Part shown: positions 32,865 through 41,536 of the stretch, in pieces
Numbering within the stretch: the stretch's first letter is position 1
Layout: every line of letters begins with the position of its first letter
Origin: JAHRAW01 sp963693025
GTDB lineage: Bacteria > Pseudomonadota > Gammaproteobacteria > Arenicellales > Poriferihabitantaceae
Direction: 5' to 3'
Length of the DNA stretch: 64,000 nucleotides
NCBI GenBank assembly: GCA_963693025.1
Contig: OY843749.1
Span: 558,001-622,000, forward strand
Made by a program: the position numbers and the translations under genes
Notes under the pieces: generated by a model
What the model was told of the DNA's origin: nothing
Seen by the model: only the letters and a program-made list of their open reading frames with translations
The model's database searches: none

Positions 32865-34675
32865 AAACTCTCCAACTTCCCCTTCGTCGGCACACCGTCC
32901 TTATCCCACCCGCGCAGTTCGTAGTATTGCGGAATCAGCACATCCAACTCCACCACGCCGCCTTTGGCGAAGCCGCCGGGGACGGGGTCTTTTAGCATTC
33001 GCGGGGGGAGCGTGTCGTCTTTGCTTGTTAGGCCCGCTTTGAGGTTGAACAGGCGTTCCAGGTTCCAGATGCGCTCGCCGGTTTGTCGCAGGCGCTCTTC
33101 CGACCAGTCGCCGGGGCAGGCGGCGTCGACCAGTTTTCGGTAGTCGCCGTTGCCCCATACGCCGGTGGTGAACAGGCACAGGCCGGTCGAATCGACCATC
33201 GCGTGGAAGTCCTGGGTGGTGCGGCACGCCTCGGCTTTGCCGGTGGTGCCGGGGTCGGACATGTCGACGTCGAAGGTGTCGTGTTTGAGGTGGCAGGCGC
33301 CGCGGTTGCTGGTCGCGTAGCCCAGCCCCATGCCCTGCATCGCGCGCCCGTCGTAGCCGGCGAACTCCTGCCCTTTGGACACCATCGCCAGTTCCGGGCG
33401 CCCGTATTTTTCGCACAGCCGCTTTGAGCCCAGCCCGAGGTCGCGCCCGAAGCCTTCGTATTTGCCGGTTTTTTCCGACATCACGACCAGCGCTTCGGCG
33501 CTGCCGAACTTCAATTCAACGCCGTCGGTCTGCGCGCCGCTGATGGCGCCCGACTCATACAACTCCATCGCCGCCGCCAAGGTCACGCCGAAGGAAATCG
33601 GGTCCATGCCGTGTTCGTTCATCATGAAGCCGGCGAAGGTCAGCGCGTCCAAGTCGTCCACCCCGACCACCGGACCGAGCGCAAACGCGGTCTCGTATTC
33701 CAGCCCGCCGGACGCATTCCAGTATTCGCGGCGGTCGGCGACGCTGAAATGTTGCGGGTCGATTTTGGCGATGCGCCCGCAGCCGATGGTGCAGCCGAAG
33801 CAGGCGGCGTTGGTGACCAGGTTGGTGTGCCCGTTGCGGTTTTTCAGGGTGACCGCTTTGGCGTTGATTTTATCGACGCCGCCGAACGAGACCTTGCGGA
33901 AATTCTCGGTCGGCAAGCCGCCGAATTCCTGCATGTTGTCAATCATCGCCAGCGTGCCATAGCGCATCAATCCGCGCCGCTCCCCGCTGCCGTGCAGGGC
34001 GGCGTTGACTTCGTCCGCAACCCGCATGAAGCGCGCCGGGTCGCCCGCCTTGACGCCGACGCCGCCGTGCGCCGCAATCGCCTTGAGGTTCTTGCTCCCC
34101 ATCACCGCGCCGACCCCGGAGCGCCCCGCCGCGCGGTGCAAGTCGTTGACCACGCAGGCGTATTTCACGCCGCGCTCACCCGCCACGCCAATCGCCGCGA
34201 CTTTCACCTGCGGGTCCTGCCGCTGCTTCCGAATCCAGCCGTCGGCCTGCCACACGCTTTGCCCCCAAATGGCATCCGCCGGCAACAACGCCACCTCGTC
34301 GTCGTGGATGGACAGATACACCGGCTTGTCGGAGCGCCCCTTGATGATGAGCATGTCGTAACCAGCATACTTCAACTCCGCGCCAAATTTACCGCCGGAG
34401 TTCGAGCAGGCAATCGCGCCGGTCAGCGGCCCCTTGGTAATCACCGCATAACGCCCGCTGGTCGACGCCATCGTCCCGGTCAACGGCCCCGTCACAAAAA
34501 TCAACACATTATCGGGCCCCATCGCATCCGCCGCCGGGTCCATCTCCTCCCACAAATACTTACTCCCCAGCCCGCGCGCCCCGAGATAATCATTAGCCCA
34601 ACGCTCATTAAGCGGCTCGGTGGAAATGGCGCCGCTGCTGAGGTCTACTTTCAATACTTTGCCTTGCCAACTCAT
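32852..34675 (-). CDS. Aldehyde:ferredoxin oxidoreductase family protein (tungsten/molybdenum pterin enzyme)
   Basis: 607 residues. N-terminal AFOR domain begins WQGKVLKVDLSSG, with LGARGLGSKYLWE and the pterin-contact region TSGRYAVITKGPLTGAIACS; the 4Fe-4S ligands are in NAACFGCTIGCGRIAK (CxxCxxxC), with the fourth cysteine probably in STGLCLFTTG. It oxidises aldehydes to acids with ferredoxin, or runs in reverse. Start at ATG 34675 with GGGAGGG upstream; nine residues further up are open but unlikely. No cofactor-synthesis or tungstate-transport genes are near. The flanking DNA on one side is AT-rich, but this gene itself has the normal high GC. Confidence 0.93.
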   Translation of the reverse strand: MSWQGKVLKVDLSSGAISTEPLNERWANDYLGARGLGSKYLWEEMDPAADAMGPDNVLIFVTGPLTGTMASTSGRYAVITKGPLTGAIACSNSGGKFGAELKYAGYDMLIIKGRSDKPVYLSIHDDEVALLPADAIWGQSVWQADGWIRKQRQDPQVKVAAIGVAGERGVKYACVVNDLHRAAGRSGVGAVMGSKNLKAIAAHGGVGVKAGDPARFMRVADEVNAALHGSGERRGLMRYGTLAMIDNMQEFGGLPTENFRKVSFGGVDKINAKAVTLKNRNGHTNLVTNAACFGCTIGCGRIAKIDPQHFSVADRREYWNASGGLEYETAFALGPVVGVDDLDALTFAGFMMNEHGMDPISFGVTLAAAMELYESGAISGAQTDGVELKFGSAEALVVMSEKTGKYEGFGRDLGLGSKRLCEKYGRPELAMVSKGQEFAGYDGRAMQGMGLGYATSNRGACHLKHDTFDVDMSDPGTTGKAEACRTTQDFHAMVDSTGLCLFTTGVWGNGDYRKLVDAACPGDWSEERLRQTGERIWNLERLFNLKAGLTSKDDTLPPRMLKDPVPGGFAKGGVVELDVLIPQYYELRGWDKDGVPTKGKLESLGLG

Positions 34676-34744
34676 ACATCCCTCCCAAAAAGAATAAACC
34701 AAACCCGAATAATCGCTGATTTAGGCGGGTAAATCTAGTCAACT

Positions 34745-34945
34745 CGTCATTCTCGAACGATAGAAAAATAGGGAGCGACAGCGACTATATTTTTCATCAC
34801 CTTCGGGAATCTCCCTAAGGCTACCGTGAATTCCAACAAAGCCCGTGCCAGTCTTAGGGAGATTCCCGAGGACGCAAGTGTCCGTAAGCCGCCGCTTAAA
34901 AGAAAAAGCGCGGCGGCAAACGGACACTAACGCTCGAGAATGACG
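34745..34945 (-). repeat. Dispersed mosaic repeat, full inverted copy
   Basis: 201-bp unit in the minus orientation between the aldehyde oxidoreductase start and the fumC stop. A short extra GTGAATGACG end follows at 34955. Any promoter for the oxidoreductase gene must lie in 34676-34744 or inside the repeat. Confidence 0.85.
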
Positions 34946-34994
34946 AAGTTGTTGTGAATGACGTAGTGGGTGGGTTTTTCCGTTACCTCACCCC

Positions 34995-36386
34995 TCACCC
35001 CGGCGAAATCATCTTCTCCGGGCGGACTAGTTTGTCGAATTTTTCGGCGGTGACGAAGCCGCCGGTGATGGCTTCTTCGCGCAGGGTGGTGCCGTTTTTG
35101 TGGGCTTGTTTGGCGATGGTGGTGGCGGTGTCGTAGCCTATTTCGGGGGCGAGGGCGGTTATTAGCATCAGGGAGTTTTCCAGCAGGTGGGTGATGCGTG
35201 GCTGGTTGGGTTGTATGCCGGCTACGCAGTTGTCGGTGAAACTGACGGCGGCGTCGCCGAGCAGGCGGATGGATTGGAGGACGTTGTGGGCGATGACCGG
35301 TTTGAATACGTTGAGTTCCAAGTGCCCTTGCGCGCCGGCTAGCGTGACCGTCGTGTGGTTGCCGGCGACTTGCGCGCACACCATCGTCAGCGCTTCGCAT
35401 TGCGTCGGGTTGACCTTGCCGGGCATGATTGACGAGCCGGGTTCGTTTTCCGGCAGGTGTAACTCGCCGAGCCCCGAGCGGGGTCCCGAGCCGAGCAGGC
35501 GTATGTCGTTGGCGATTTTGTTGAGGCCGACCGCGATGGTGTTGAGGACGCCGGATATTTCCACCATCGCATCGTGCGTGGCGAGCGCTTCAAACTTGTT
35601 GGGCGCGGAGGTGAACGGCAAGCCCGTGAAGGATGCCACTTCATCGGCGAACCGCTCGGCGAAACCTTGTTTGGAATTGACTCCGGTGCCGACCGCGGTG
35701 CCGCCTTGCGCCAGCGGGTAGAGGCGCGCGAGGCTGCTTCGTATGCGCTCGCCGGCGAACGCCATCTGCGCGGCATACCCCGAAAATTCCTGACCCAGCG
35801 TGAGCGGGGTCGCGTCCTGCAGATGCGTGCGCCCGATTTTGACCAGACCGCCCCACTGCTTCGCCTTGTCGTCGAGCGCGGCGTGCAAGTGTTGCAACGC
35901 CGGCAGCAACGCGTGGTGCAACTGCTCGACCGTGGCGATATGCATCGCGGTCGGGAAGGTGTCGTTGGATGACTGGCTCAGGTTGCAGTGGTCGTTGGGA
36001 TGAACCGGCGACTTCGAGCCCGGCGCGCCGCCGAGCCGCCGAATCGCGAGGTTGGAGATGACCTCGTTGGCGTTCATGTTGGACTGCGTGCCGGAGCCGG
36101 TCTGCCAGACCACCAGCGGGAAGTGGGAGTCGAAGGCGCCGTCGATGACTTCCTCCGCCGCCGCCAGAATGGCCGAGCCGATGGTTTCGTCGAGCAACCC
36201 CTGGGCGATATTGACGCGGGCGGCGCAGCGTTTGACGATTGCCAGCGCGCGAATCAACGGGCGCGGCATCCGCTCGCCGCCGATCTTGAAATTGCCGAGC
36301 GAGCGCTGCGTCTGCGCGCCCCACATTTTGTCCGCCGGCACTTCGATGGCGCCGAAAGAATCGGTTTCGGTACGGGTGTCGCTCAT
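34995..36386 (-). CDS. fumC: Fumarate hydratase, class II
   Basis: 463 residues, the iron-free, heat-stable fumarase. Landmarks: KMWGAQTQRSLGNFKIG, TGSGTQSNMNANEVISNLA, SSNDTFPTAMHIA, GRTHLQDATPLTLGQEFSGY, and the class signature GSSIMPGKVNPTQCEAL. Start at MSDTRTETDSFG (36386); the frame is open another 60 codons but that part overlaps the divergent CoA-transferase upstream region. The stop lies beside G-tracts (GGGGTGAGGGG). Confidence 0.96.
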   Translation of the reverse strand: MSDTRTETDSFGAIEVPADKMWGAQTQRSLGNFKIGGERMPRPLIRALAIVKRCAARVNIAQGLLDETIGSAILAAAEEVIDGAFDSHFPLVVWQTGSGTQSNMNANEVISNLAIRRLGGAPGSKSPVHPNDHCNLSQSSNDTFPTAMHIATVEQLHHALLPALQHLHAALDDKAKQWGGLVKIGRTHLQDATPLTLGQEFSGYAAQMAFAGERIRSSLARLYPLAQGGTAVGTGVNSKQGFAERFADEVASFTGLPFTSAPNKFEALATHDAMVEISGVLNTIAVGLNKIANDIRLLGSGPRSGLGELHLPENEPGSSIMPGKVNPTQCEALTMVCAQVAGNHTTVTLAGAQGHLELNVFKPVIAHNVLQSIRLLGDAAVSFTDNCVAGIQPNQPRITHLLENSLMLITALAPEIGYDTATTIAKQAHKNGTTLREEAITGGFVTAEKFDKLVRPEKMISPG

Positions 36387-36556
36387 GGGGGCGGGACCTC
36401 GGGGTTTGTCGCGCGAGTATAGCATTCGCGGCGAACGGGCGACGGCGGGCGCGGCGGCGGCGGACGCGGCGGCGGGCGGGATTTCGGCAAATAACGCTTG
36501 CGGTGGCGGTGGCGGTAGCCTACATTGCCGCTTACCCGCCGCCACCGCCCCGCGCC

Positions 36557-37786
36557 ATGCAGGCATTTTCCAACATCCGCATCATCGACTTGACGCATGT
36601 CATCGCGGGTCCCTTTTGCACCTATCAGTTGGCGGTCATGGGCGCCGATGTGATTAAAATCGAGCCGCCAAACTCGCCCGACATGTCGAGAACCTCCGGC
36701 GCGCCCTCGCCCGCCGATGCCGGCAACGATACCGAACTGGCGAGCGACTTCACCGCCCAGAACGCCAACAAACGCTCGGTCTGCATCGACTTGAAAACCG
36801 CGCGCGGCGTGGACATCGTGCGCCGCTTGCTCGCCACGGCGGATGTCTTCGTGGAGAACTACCGCAGCGGCGCGATGGCGAAGGTCGGGCTCGACTACCC
36901 GGCGGTGGCGGCGGTCAAGCCGGACATCATCTACTGCGCGATTACCGGCTTTGGCCAGCGCGGACCGAACGCCGAGCGCACCGCCTACGACAACGTCATT
37001 CAGGCGTATTCCGGGTTGATGGCGGCGACCGGCGATGCGCACAGCGCGCCGCTCAAGGTGGGTCCGCCGGTGCTGGATTACGGCACCGGCATACAGGCCG
37101 CGTTCGCCATTGCCGCGGCGTTGTATCAGCGCAGCGTGACCGCAAAGGGGCAGTTTATCGACGTCGCGATGCTGGACGCGGCGATTATGCTGATGAGCTC
37201 GCACGTGACGCGCTGGCAGCAGTGCGGGGAATTGTCGCCGCTCAGCGGCAACAACAGCGCCTTCAACGCCGGGTATGGCTGCTATCCGAGCAGCGACGGA
37301 CTGCTGATGCTGGGGGCGAATACCGGCAAGCAAATGGCGGCTATGTGGGCGGTTTTGGGCGTGGCGAATGAGGGCGCGGAGGACATGACCGAAGCGGCGA
37401 TGCGCGCGCGGTTTAACGACGATAGGCGGCGCATCGCCGCCATTCTGCTGACCCAGTCCGCCGAGTTTTGGGAGCGCGAATTCAACCGCCACAGGGTGCC
37501 GGCGGCGCGGGTGCGCCGGCTCGACGAAGCGCTCGCCGACCGCCAGTTGGAGAGCCGAAGCGTGCTCCGACAACCGCCCGGCGCGCGCGCGCAAGCGTTG
37601 CCCGTGGCCGCCTTCCAAACCACCGACAACGGTCCCGCGCTAACGCGCCCGCCACCGCGTTTGGCGCAGCACACCGATGAAGTGCTGCGGGAAATCGGCT
37701 ACGGCGAGCGCGAGTTGGCGCAACTGCAAGACGAGGGGGTGATTAAGTGCGCCGCCACCGTTGCCACCACCGCCACCGCCGACTGA
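36557..37786 (+). CDS. CaiB/BaiF family (family III) CoA-transferase
   Basis: 409 residues. Family III features: RIIDLTHVIAGPFCTYQLAV and MGADVIKIEPP near the N-terminus, NKRSVCIDLKTARG, the catalytic-aspartate region (VFVENYRSGAMAKVGLDYPA), and GFGQRGPNAERTAYDNVIQA. It moves CoA between carboxylic acids; the pair of acids cannot be read. Start MQAFSNIRIIDL at 36557, 18 codons inside the open frame. Closely followed (13 bp) by the epimerase gene. Confidence 0.92.
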   Translation: MQAFSNIRIIDLTHVIAGPFCTYQLAVMGADVIKIEPPNSPDMSRTSGAPSPADAGNDTELASDFTAQNANKRSVCIDLKTARGVDIVRRLLATADVFVENYRSGAMAKVGLDYPAVAAVKPDIIYCAITGFGQRGPNAERTAYDNVIQAYSGLMAATGDAHSAPLKVGPPVLDYGTGIQAAFAIAAALYQRSVTAKGQFIDVAMLDAAIMLMSSHVTRWQQCGELSPLSGNNSAFNAGYGCYPSSDGLLMLGANTGKQMAAMWAVLGVANEGAEDMTEAAMRARFNDDRRRIAAILLTQSAEFWEREFNRHRVPAARVRRLDEALADRQLESRSVLRQPPGARAQALPVAAFQTTDNGPALTRPPPRLAQHTDEVLREIGYGERELAQLQDEGVIKCAATVATTATAD

Positions 37787-37799
37787 GCGCCGAGTCAAG

Positions 37800-38702
37800 A
37801 TGAACATTTTGCTCACCGGCGGCACCGGGCTAATCGGTCGGGCGTTGTGTCGGGCGTTGCTCGACGCGGGACATTCGCTGACCGTTTTCAGCCGCCGACC
37901 GGCCACGGTCGGAGCGCGATGCGGGGCGGCGGTGCGCGCCATCGGCTCGCTGGATGAATGGCTGCCCGGCGACCACTACGACGCGGTCATCAACCTCGCC
38001 GGCGAGCCCATCGTCGGCGCAAGGTGGAGCGCGCGGCGCAAAGAAACGCTGCGGGACAGCCGCGTCACCCTGACCGCCACGCTGCGGAAAAAAATCGCCG
38101 AAGCGGAAACCAAGCCGGAGGTCTTGCTCAGCGGCTCGGCGGTCGGCATCTACGGCGACGGCGGCGAGCGCGAACTGGACGACAGCGCACCGACGACGAC
38201 CGAGACAACCGACTTCGGCGCGCGGCTGTGCGCCGAATGGGAGCGGGAAGCGCATGCGGCGGCGGCGGGCGGTGTCAGAACCTGCGTGCTACGCACTGGC
38301 CTGGTGTTGAGCGGCGAAGGCGGTATGCTCCGGCAAATGATGACGCCGTTCAAACTGGGGCTGGGCGCGCGCATCGGCGACGGTCGGCAGTGGATGAGTT
38401 GGATTCACATTGACGACCAAATCGCCATCATCTTGAAGTTGCTGAGCGAGACCCATCAACACGGCGCGTTCAACCTGTGCGCGCCCAATCCGGTGCGCAA
38501 CGCCGACTTCACGCGCGCGCTGGCGGCGGCGGTCAAACGCCCCGCCTTTCTGTTCGCCCCCGCCTTCGTCCTCAACGCCGCCCTCGGCGAATCCGCGGGC
38601 TTGTTGCTCGGCGGGCAGAAAGCGGCGCCCGGCAAACTGCTGTCTGCCGGTTACCGCTTCCGCTATCCTGACTTGGATGCGGCGCTTGCGCGGCTGGTGT
38701 GA
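37800..38702 (+). CDS. TIGR01777 (YfcH-type) NAD-dependent epimerase family protein
   Basis: 300 residues of the extended SDR family. The N-terminal NAD loop is LLTGGTGLIGRALCRALLD; VINLAGEPIVGARWSARRKE is the TIGR01777 hallmark; later LLSGSAVGIYGDGGERELDD, GARLCAEWEREA, and WMSWIHIDDQIAIILKLL. A DUF1731-type C-terminal piece ends with SAGYRFRYPDLDAALARLV. Bacterial members are thought to support cell division or envelope functions, but the reaction is unproven. Confidence 0.92.
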   Translation: MNILLTGGTGLIGRALCRALLDAGHSLTVFSRRPATVGARCGAAVRAIGSLDEWLPGDHYDAVINLAGEPIVGARWSARRKETLRDSRVTLTATLRKKIAEAETKPEVLLSGSAVGIYGDGGERELDDSAPTTTETTDFGARLCAEWEREAHAAAAGGVRTCVLRTGLVLSGEGGMLRQMMTPFKLGLGARIGDGRQWMSWIHIDDQIAIILKLLSETHQHGAFNLCAPNPVRNADFTRALAAAVKRPAFLFAPAFVLNAALGESAGLLLGGQKAAPGKLLSAGYRFRYPDLDAALARLV

Positions 38703-38761
38703 GCGCGTGCGTGGCGCAACATTTTTGACGAGGCTAATCGGTAACGGTAACGGTATGCGTT

Positions 38762-40572
38762 ATGGATAGTCACGGCTTCCTGTTCAACCTCGTGGTGTAT
38801 TTGTCCGCCGCGGTGATTGCGGTGCCGTTGTTTGCGCGCATCGGGCTCGGCTCGGTGCTCGGCTATCTGGCCGCCGGGGTGTGCATCGGGCCCTGGGGGC
38901 TGGGGCTGATTAAGAACGTCGGCGACATCCTGCACTTCTCCGAAATCGGCGTGGTGTTGCTGTTGTTTTTAATCGGGCTGGAACTGGAGCCGCGCAAACT
39001 ATGGACGATGCGCCGCCCCATCCTCGGCGTCGGCGGCACGCAAGTGTTGGTCACCGCGGGTCTCCTGTTCCCGCTCGGCGTATGGCTCGGCTTGCGCTGG
39101 CAAACCGCGCTGGTGGCGGCGCTCGGGTTGGCGTTGTCCTCCACCGCCATCGCGTTGCAATCACTCAAAGAAAAAAACCTGTTGAACACGCCGGCGGGGC
39201 GCACCGGCTTTTCCGTGCTGCTGTTTCAAGACATCCGGTCATCCCCATCATCGCGTTGATTCCATTGCTCGGATTCGGCGCGCAAGCCGCGGGCGACGGC
39301 GGCGGCAATCAATCCGCGCTGATGATTATCGGCGTGATAGGGGCGATTCTGGTCGTCGGCAGATTTTTCCTGCGCCATATATTCGCCTTCGTCGCCGCGA
39401 CCCGCCTGCGCGAAGTGTTCACCGCGCTGTCGCTGCTGCTGGTCAGCGGCATCGCCGCGATTATGGACATGCTCGGCATCTCGATGGCGCTCGGCGCTTT
39501 TCTCGCCGGGGTGCTGCTCGCCAATTCCGAATACCGCCACGCACTGGAATCCGACATCGAGCCGTTCAAGGGCTTGCTGCTCGGGCTGTTCTTTATCTCC
39601 GTCGGGATGTCGGTGAATTTCGGTTTGTTACTCGAAAATCCGCTGCTGATTCTCGCCCTGACCGCCGCGCTGGTCGCGCTCAAGGCGGCGGTGTTGTTTG
39701 TCATCGCGCGCGCGAGCGGAATCGGCGCGCACCAGCGGGGCGTGTTTTCATTCACGCTGGCGCAGGGCGGCGAATTCGGTTTCGTGTTGTTCGGCTTTGC
39801 GGTCACCGCCGGCGCGATGGAGGTGCAAGTCGCCAATCAACTGACGCTGGCGGTGGCGCTCTCCATGGCGAGCACGCCGCTGCTGTTGATCGTCGACGAA
39901 AAACTAATTGCGCCGCGTTTTTTTCGCGCGGGGCTGGTTGGCGGCGGCAACGGCGAGGGCGGCATGGACGACATCGCCGACAACCAAAACCCGGTCATCA
40001 TCGTCGGCTTTGGCCGCTTCGGGCAAGTGGTCGGGCGCATGCTGATGGCAAACAAAATCACGCCGACCCTCATCGACAACAACCCGGAGCAACTGGAGCG
40101 GGTGCGCCGCTTCGGTTACAAATCCTACTACGGCGACGCGCTGCGTTTGGATGTATTGCGCTCCGCCGGCGCCGCGCAAGCCAAACTGATCGTGTTGTCG
40201 ATGGCCGACCGCGAGACCATCAATCAGGCAATCGAATTGATTCGCCGCGAATTCCCCAACCTGAAAATTTTCGCGCGCGCCTACGACCGCGGCCACGCGA
40301 TGCACTTAATCGACAACCGGGTGGACGGCTTCTCCCGCGAAACCTTCGCGTCGGCGCTTGAACTTGCCAAAGATGCGCTGATGGAATTCGGCTTCACCTC
40401 GTGGCAAGCGCAACGCCTGAGCGAAACCTTCCGCCAGTTCGACATCGACACGCTACAACAACAAGTCGCAGTCCGCCACGACGAAAAAGCCCTAATCTCC
40501 ATCGCCCGCACCGCCCGCACCAACATCGAGGAAACCTTCGCGGCGGATAAGGATAAGGGGGAGGAGGGTTAG
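38762..40572 (+). pseudogene. KefB/KefC-type potassium/proton antiporter, split by a frameshift
   Basis: The first frame (38762 on) gives the N-terminal part of a CPA2 antiporter: YLAAGVCIGPWGLGLIKNVG, LLLFLIGLELEPRKLW and LSSTAIALQSLKEKNLL. At about 39232-39237 homology jumps frame: LLFQDI is followed in the next frame by VIPIIALIPLLGFGAQAAG. The family sequence reads LLFQDIAVIPI, so one base is missing (ATCCGGTCATC for ATCGCGGTCATC). The second part holds the rest of the membrane domain (FLAGVLLANSEYRHALESDI, ALAQGGEFGFVLF-like) and a complete RCK/TrkA-N domain (VIIVGFGRFGQVVGRMLMA). Either a recent inactivation or a base-calling error. Confidence 0.88.
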
Positions 40573-40611
40573 TGGTGGTGGTGGGGACGCGAGCGCCGCA
40601 CCGCCGTCACA

Positions 40612-40995
40612 TCAAACACCGACTCGCGCCGTCACCTCGATTTCAATTTTCATCTTCGCGTCAGCCAGCCCGGCAAAAAACACCGTGCAAGCGGGAGCCG
40701 CCGCGCCCAAATACTTCCTGAAAACGGGCCAGCACGGCTGAAAATCCGCCCGCTCAGGCAAAATATAATGAACGCGCACCACTTGCCCAAGCCCACTGCC
40801 AGCCTCCGCCAACGCCGCCGCGATATTCAAAAAACACTGCTCAGCCTGCACAACCACATCATCAGAAATCGTCATCGCCCGGTAATCATAACCGGTAGTG
40901 CCCGAAACAAAAACATAGTCCCCATCCACCACCGCCCGCGAATACCCGACATTCTTTTCAAAGTCGGAACCGGTTGAAATGCGTTTTCTGTTCAT
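40612..40995 (-). CDS. RidA/YjgF-family protein
   Basis: 127 residues; most family members hydrolyse reactive enamine/imine intermediates. Features: VDGDYVFVSGTTGYDYRA, DVVVQAEQCFLNIAAALAEA, VVRVHYILPERADFQPCWPV. The usual C-terminal PACTxV-type segment is here as AAPACTVFFAGLADAKMKIE, with IEVTARV at the end; an arginine in the usual substrate position follows in VRVHYIL. Start MNRKRISTG at 40995 with AAGGA upstream. Convergent with the antiporter gene. Confidence 0.9.
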   Translation of the reverse strand: MNRKRISTGSDFEKNVGYSRAVVDGDYVFVSGTTGYDYRAMTISDDVVVQAEQCFLNIAAALAEAGSGLGQVVRVHYILPERADFQPCWPVFRKYLGAAAPACTVFFAGLADAKMKIEIEVTARVGV

Positions 40996-41074
40996 CGTGT
41001 TTTTCCTTTTGGGTGTGTTTCGGTTGTAGTGAGTTGAGCACAGTAACAGATTAACAAAAACCCGCAACCACACC

Positions 41075-41275
41075 CGTCATTCTCGAGCGTTAGTGTCCGT
41101 TAGTCGCCGCGCTTTTTCTTTTAAGCGGCGGCTTACGGACACTTGCGTCCTCGGGAATCTCCCTAAGACTGGCACGGGCTTTGTTGAAATTCACGCTAGC
41201 CTTAGGGAGATTCCCGAAGGCGATGAAAAATATGGTCGCTGACGCTCCCTATTTTTCTATCGTTCGAGAATGACG
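41075..41275 (+). repeat. Dispersed mosaic repeat, full copy left of the IS
   Basis: Standard 201-bp unit with both terminal inverted ends. A short spacer (GGCATAACT-type) leads into the next copy, whose first nine bases are at 41285-41293, after which the IS110 element begins. Confidence 0.9.
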
Positions 41276-41307
41276 GGCATAACTCGTCATTCTTATATGT
41301 TCAGTTT

Positions 41308-41476
41308 ACCCCCTATTCAGGCCAGAGTAGAGGGTGGGCGCGAGGGGTGAACCGGCTTGTCATGTGCTGGGCAGGTGTCATTGATTCCTGCTGCAGCGTT
41401 CGAGAGTACGGACCCCTCGCGCCGTTGTTGCCGCGAACAGATGCTTGGGGATAATGCCCCGTATATAAGTGTGCGG
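41308..41476 (+). ncRNA. Predicted IS110 bridge RNA (5' hairpin, target loop, donor loop)
   Basis: A 5' hairpin (41308-41315 with 41328-41335) is followed by a 12-bp perfect stem, GGCGCGAGGGGT (41337-41348) with ACCCCTCGCGCC (41412-41423). Its loop holds GTCATT (41377-41382), equal to the left target flank, and CGTTCGAGA (41397-41405), the reverse complement of the right target including the CT core, with one G-U wobble. A second loop (CCGC 41431 / GCGG 41476) holds ACAGATGCT (41437-41445), matching the right IS end ACAGATACT, and TATATAAG (41462-41469), the reverse complement of CT plus the left IS end with one wobble. The order target loop then donor loop matches the known IS621 bridge RNA. 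Expression is not shown. Confidence 0.65.
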
Positions 41477-41536
41477 AAACAGCGCTGATGTTAACTCATT
41501 TTAACCCTTTTGTTGCTTTTGTTAGGAGGTGCTTTG

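Noticed and set aside
38762..40572. Programmed frameshift in the antiporter gene
   Set aside because: No slippery heptamer or pause structure is evident at the shift; a one-base loss is simpler.
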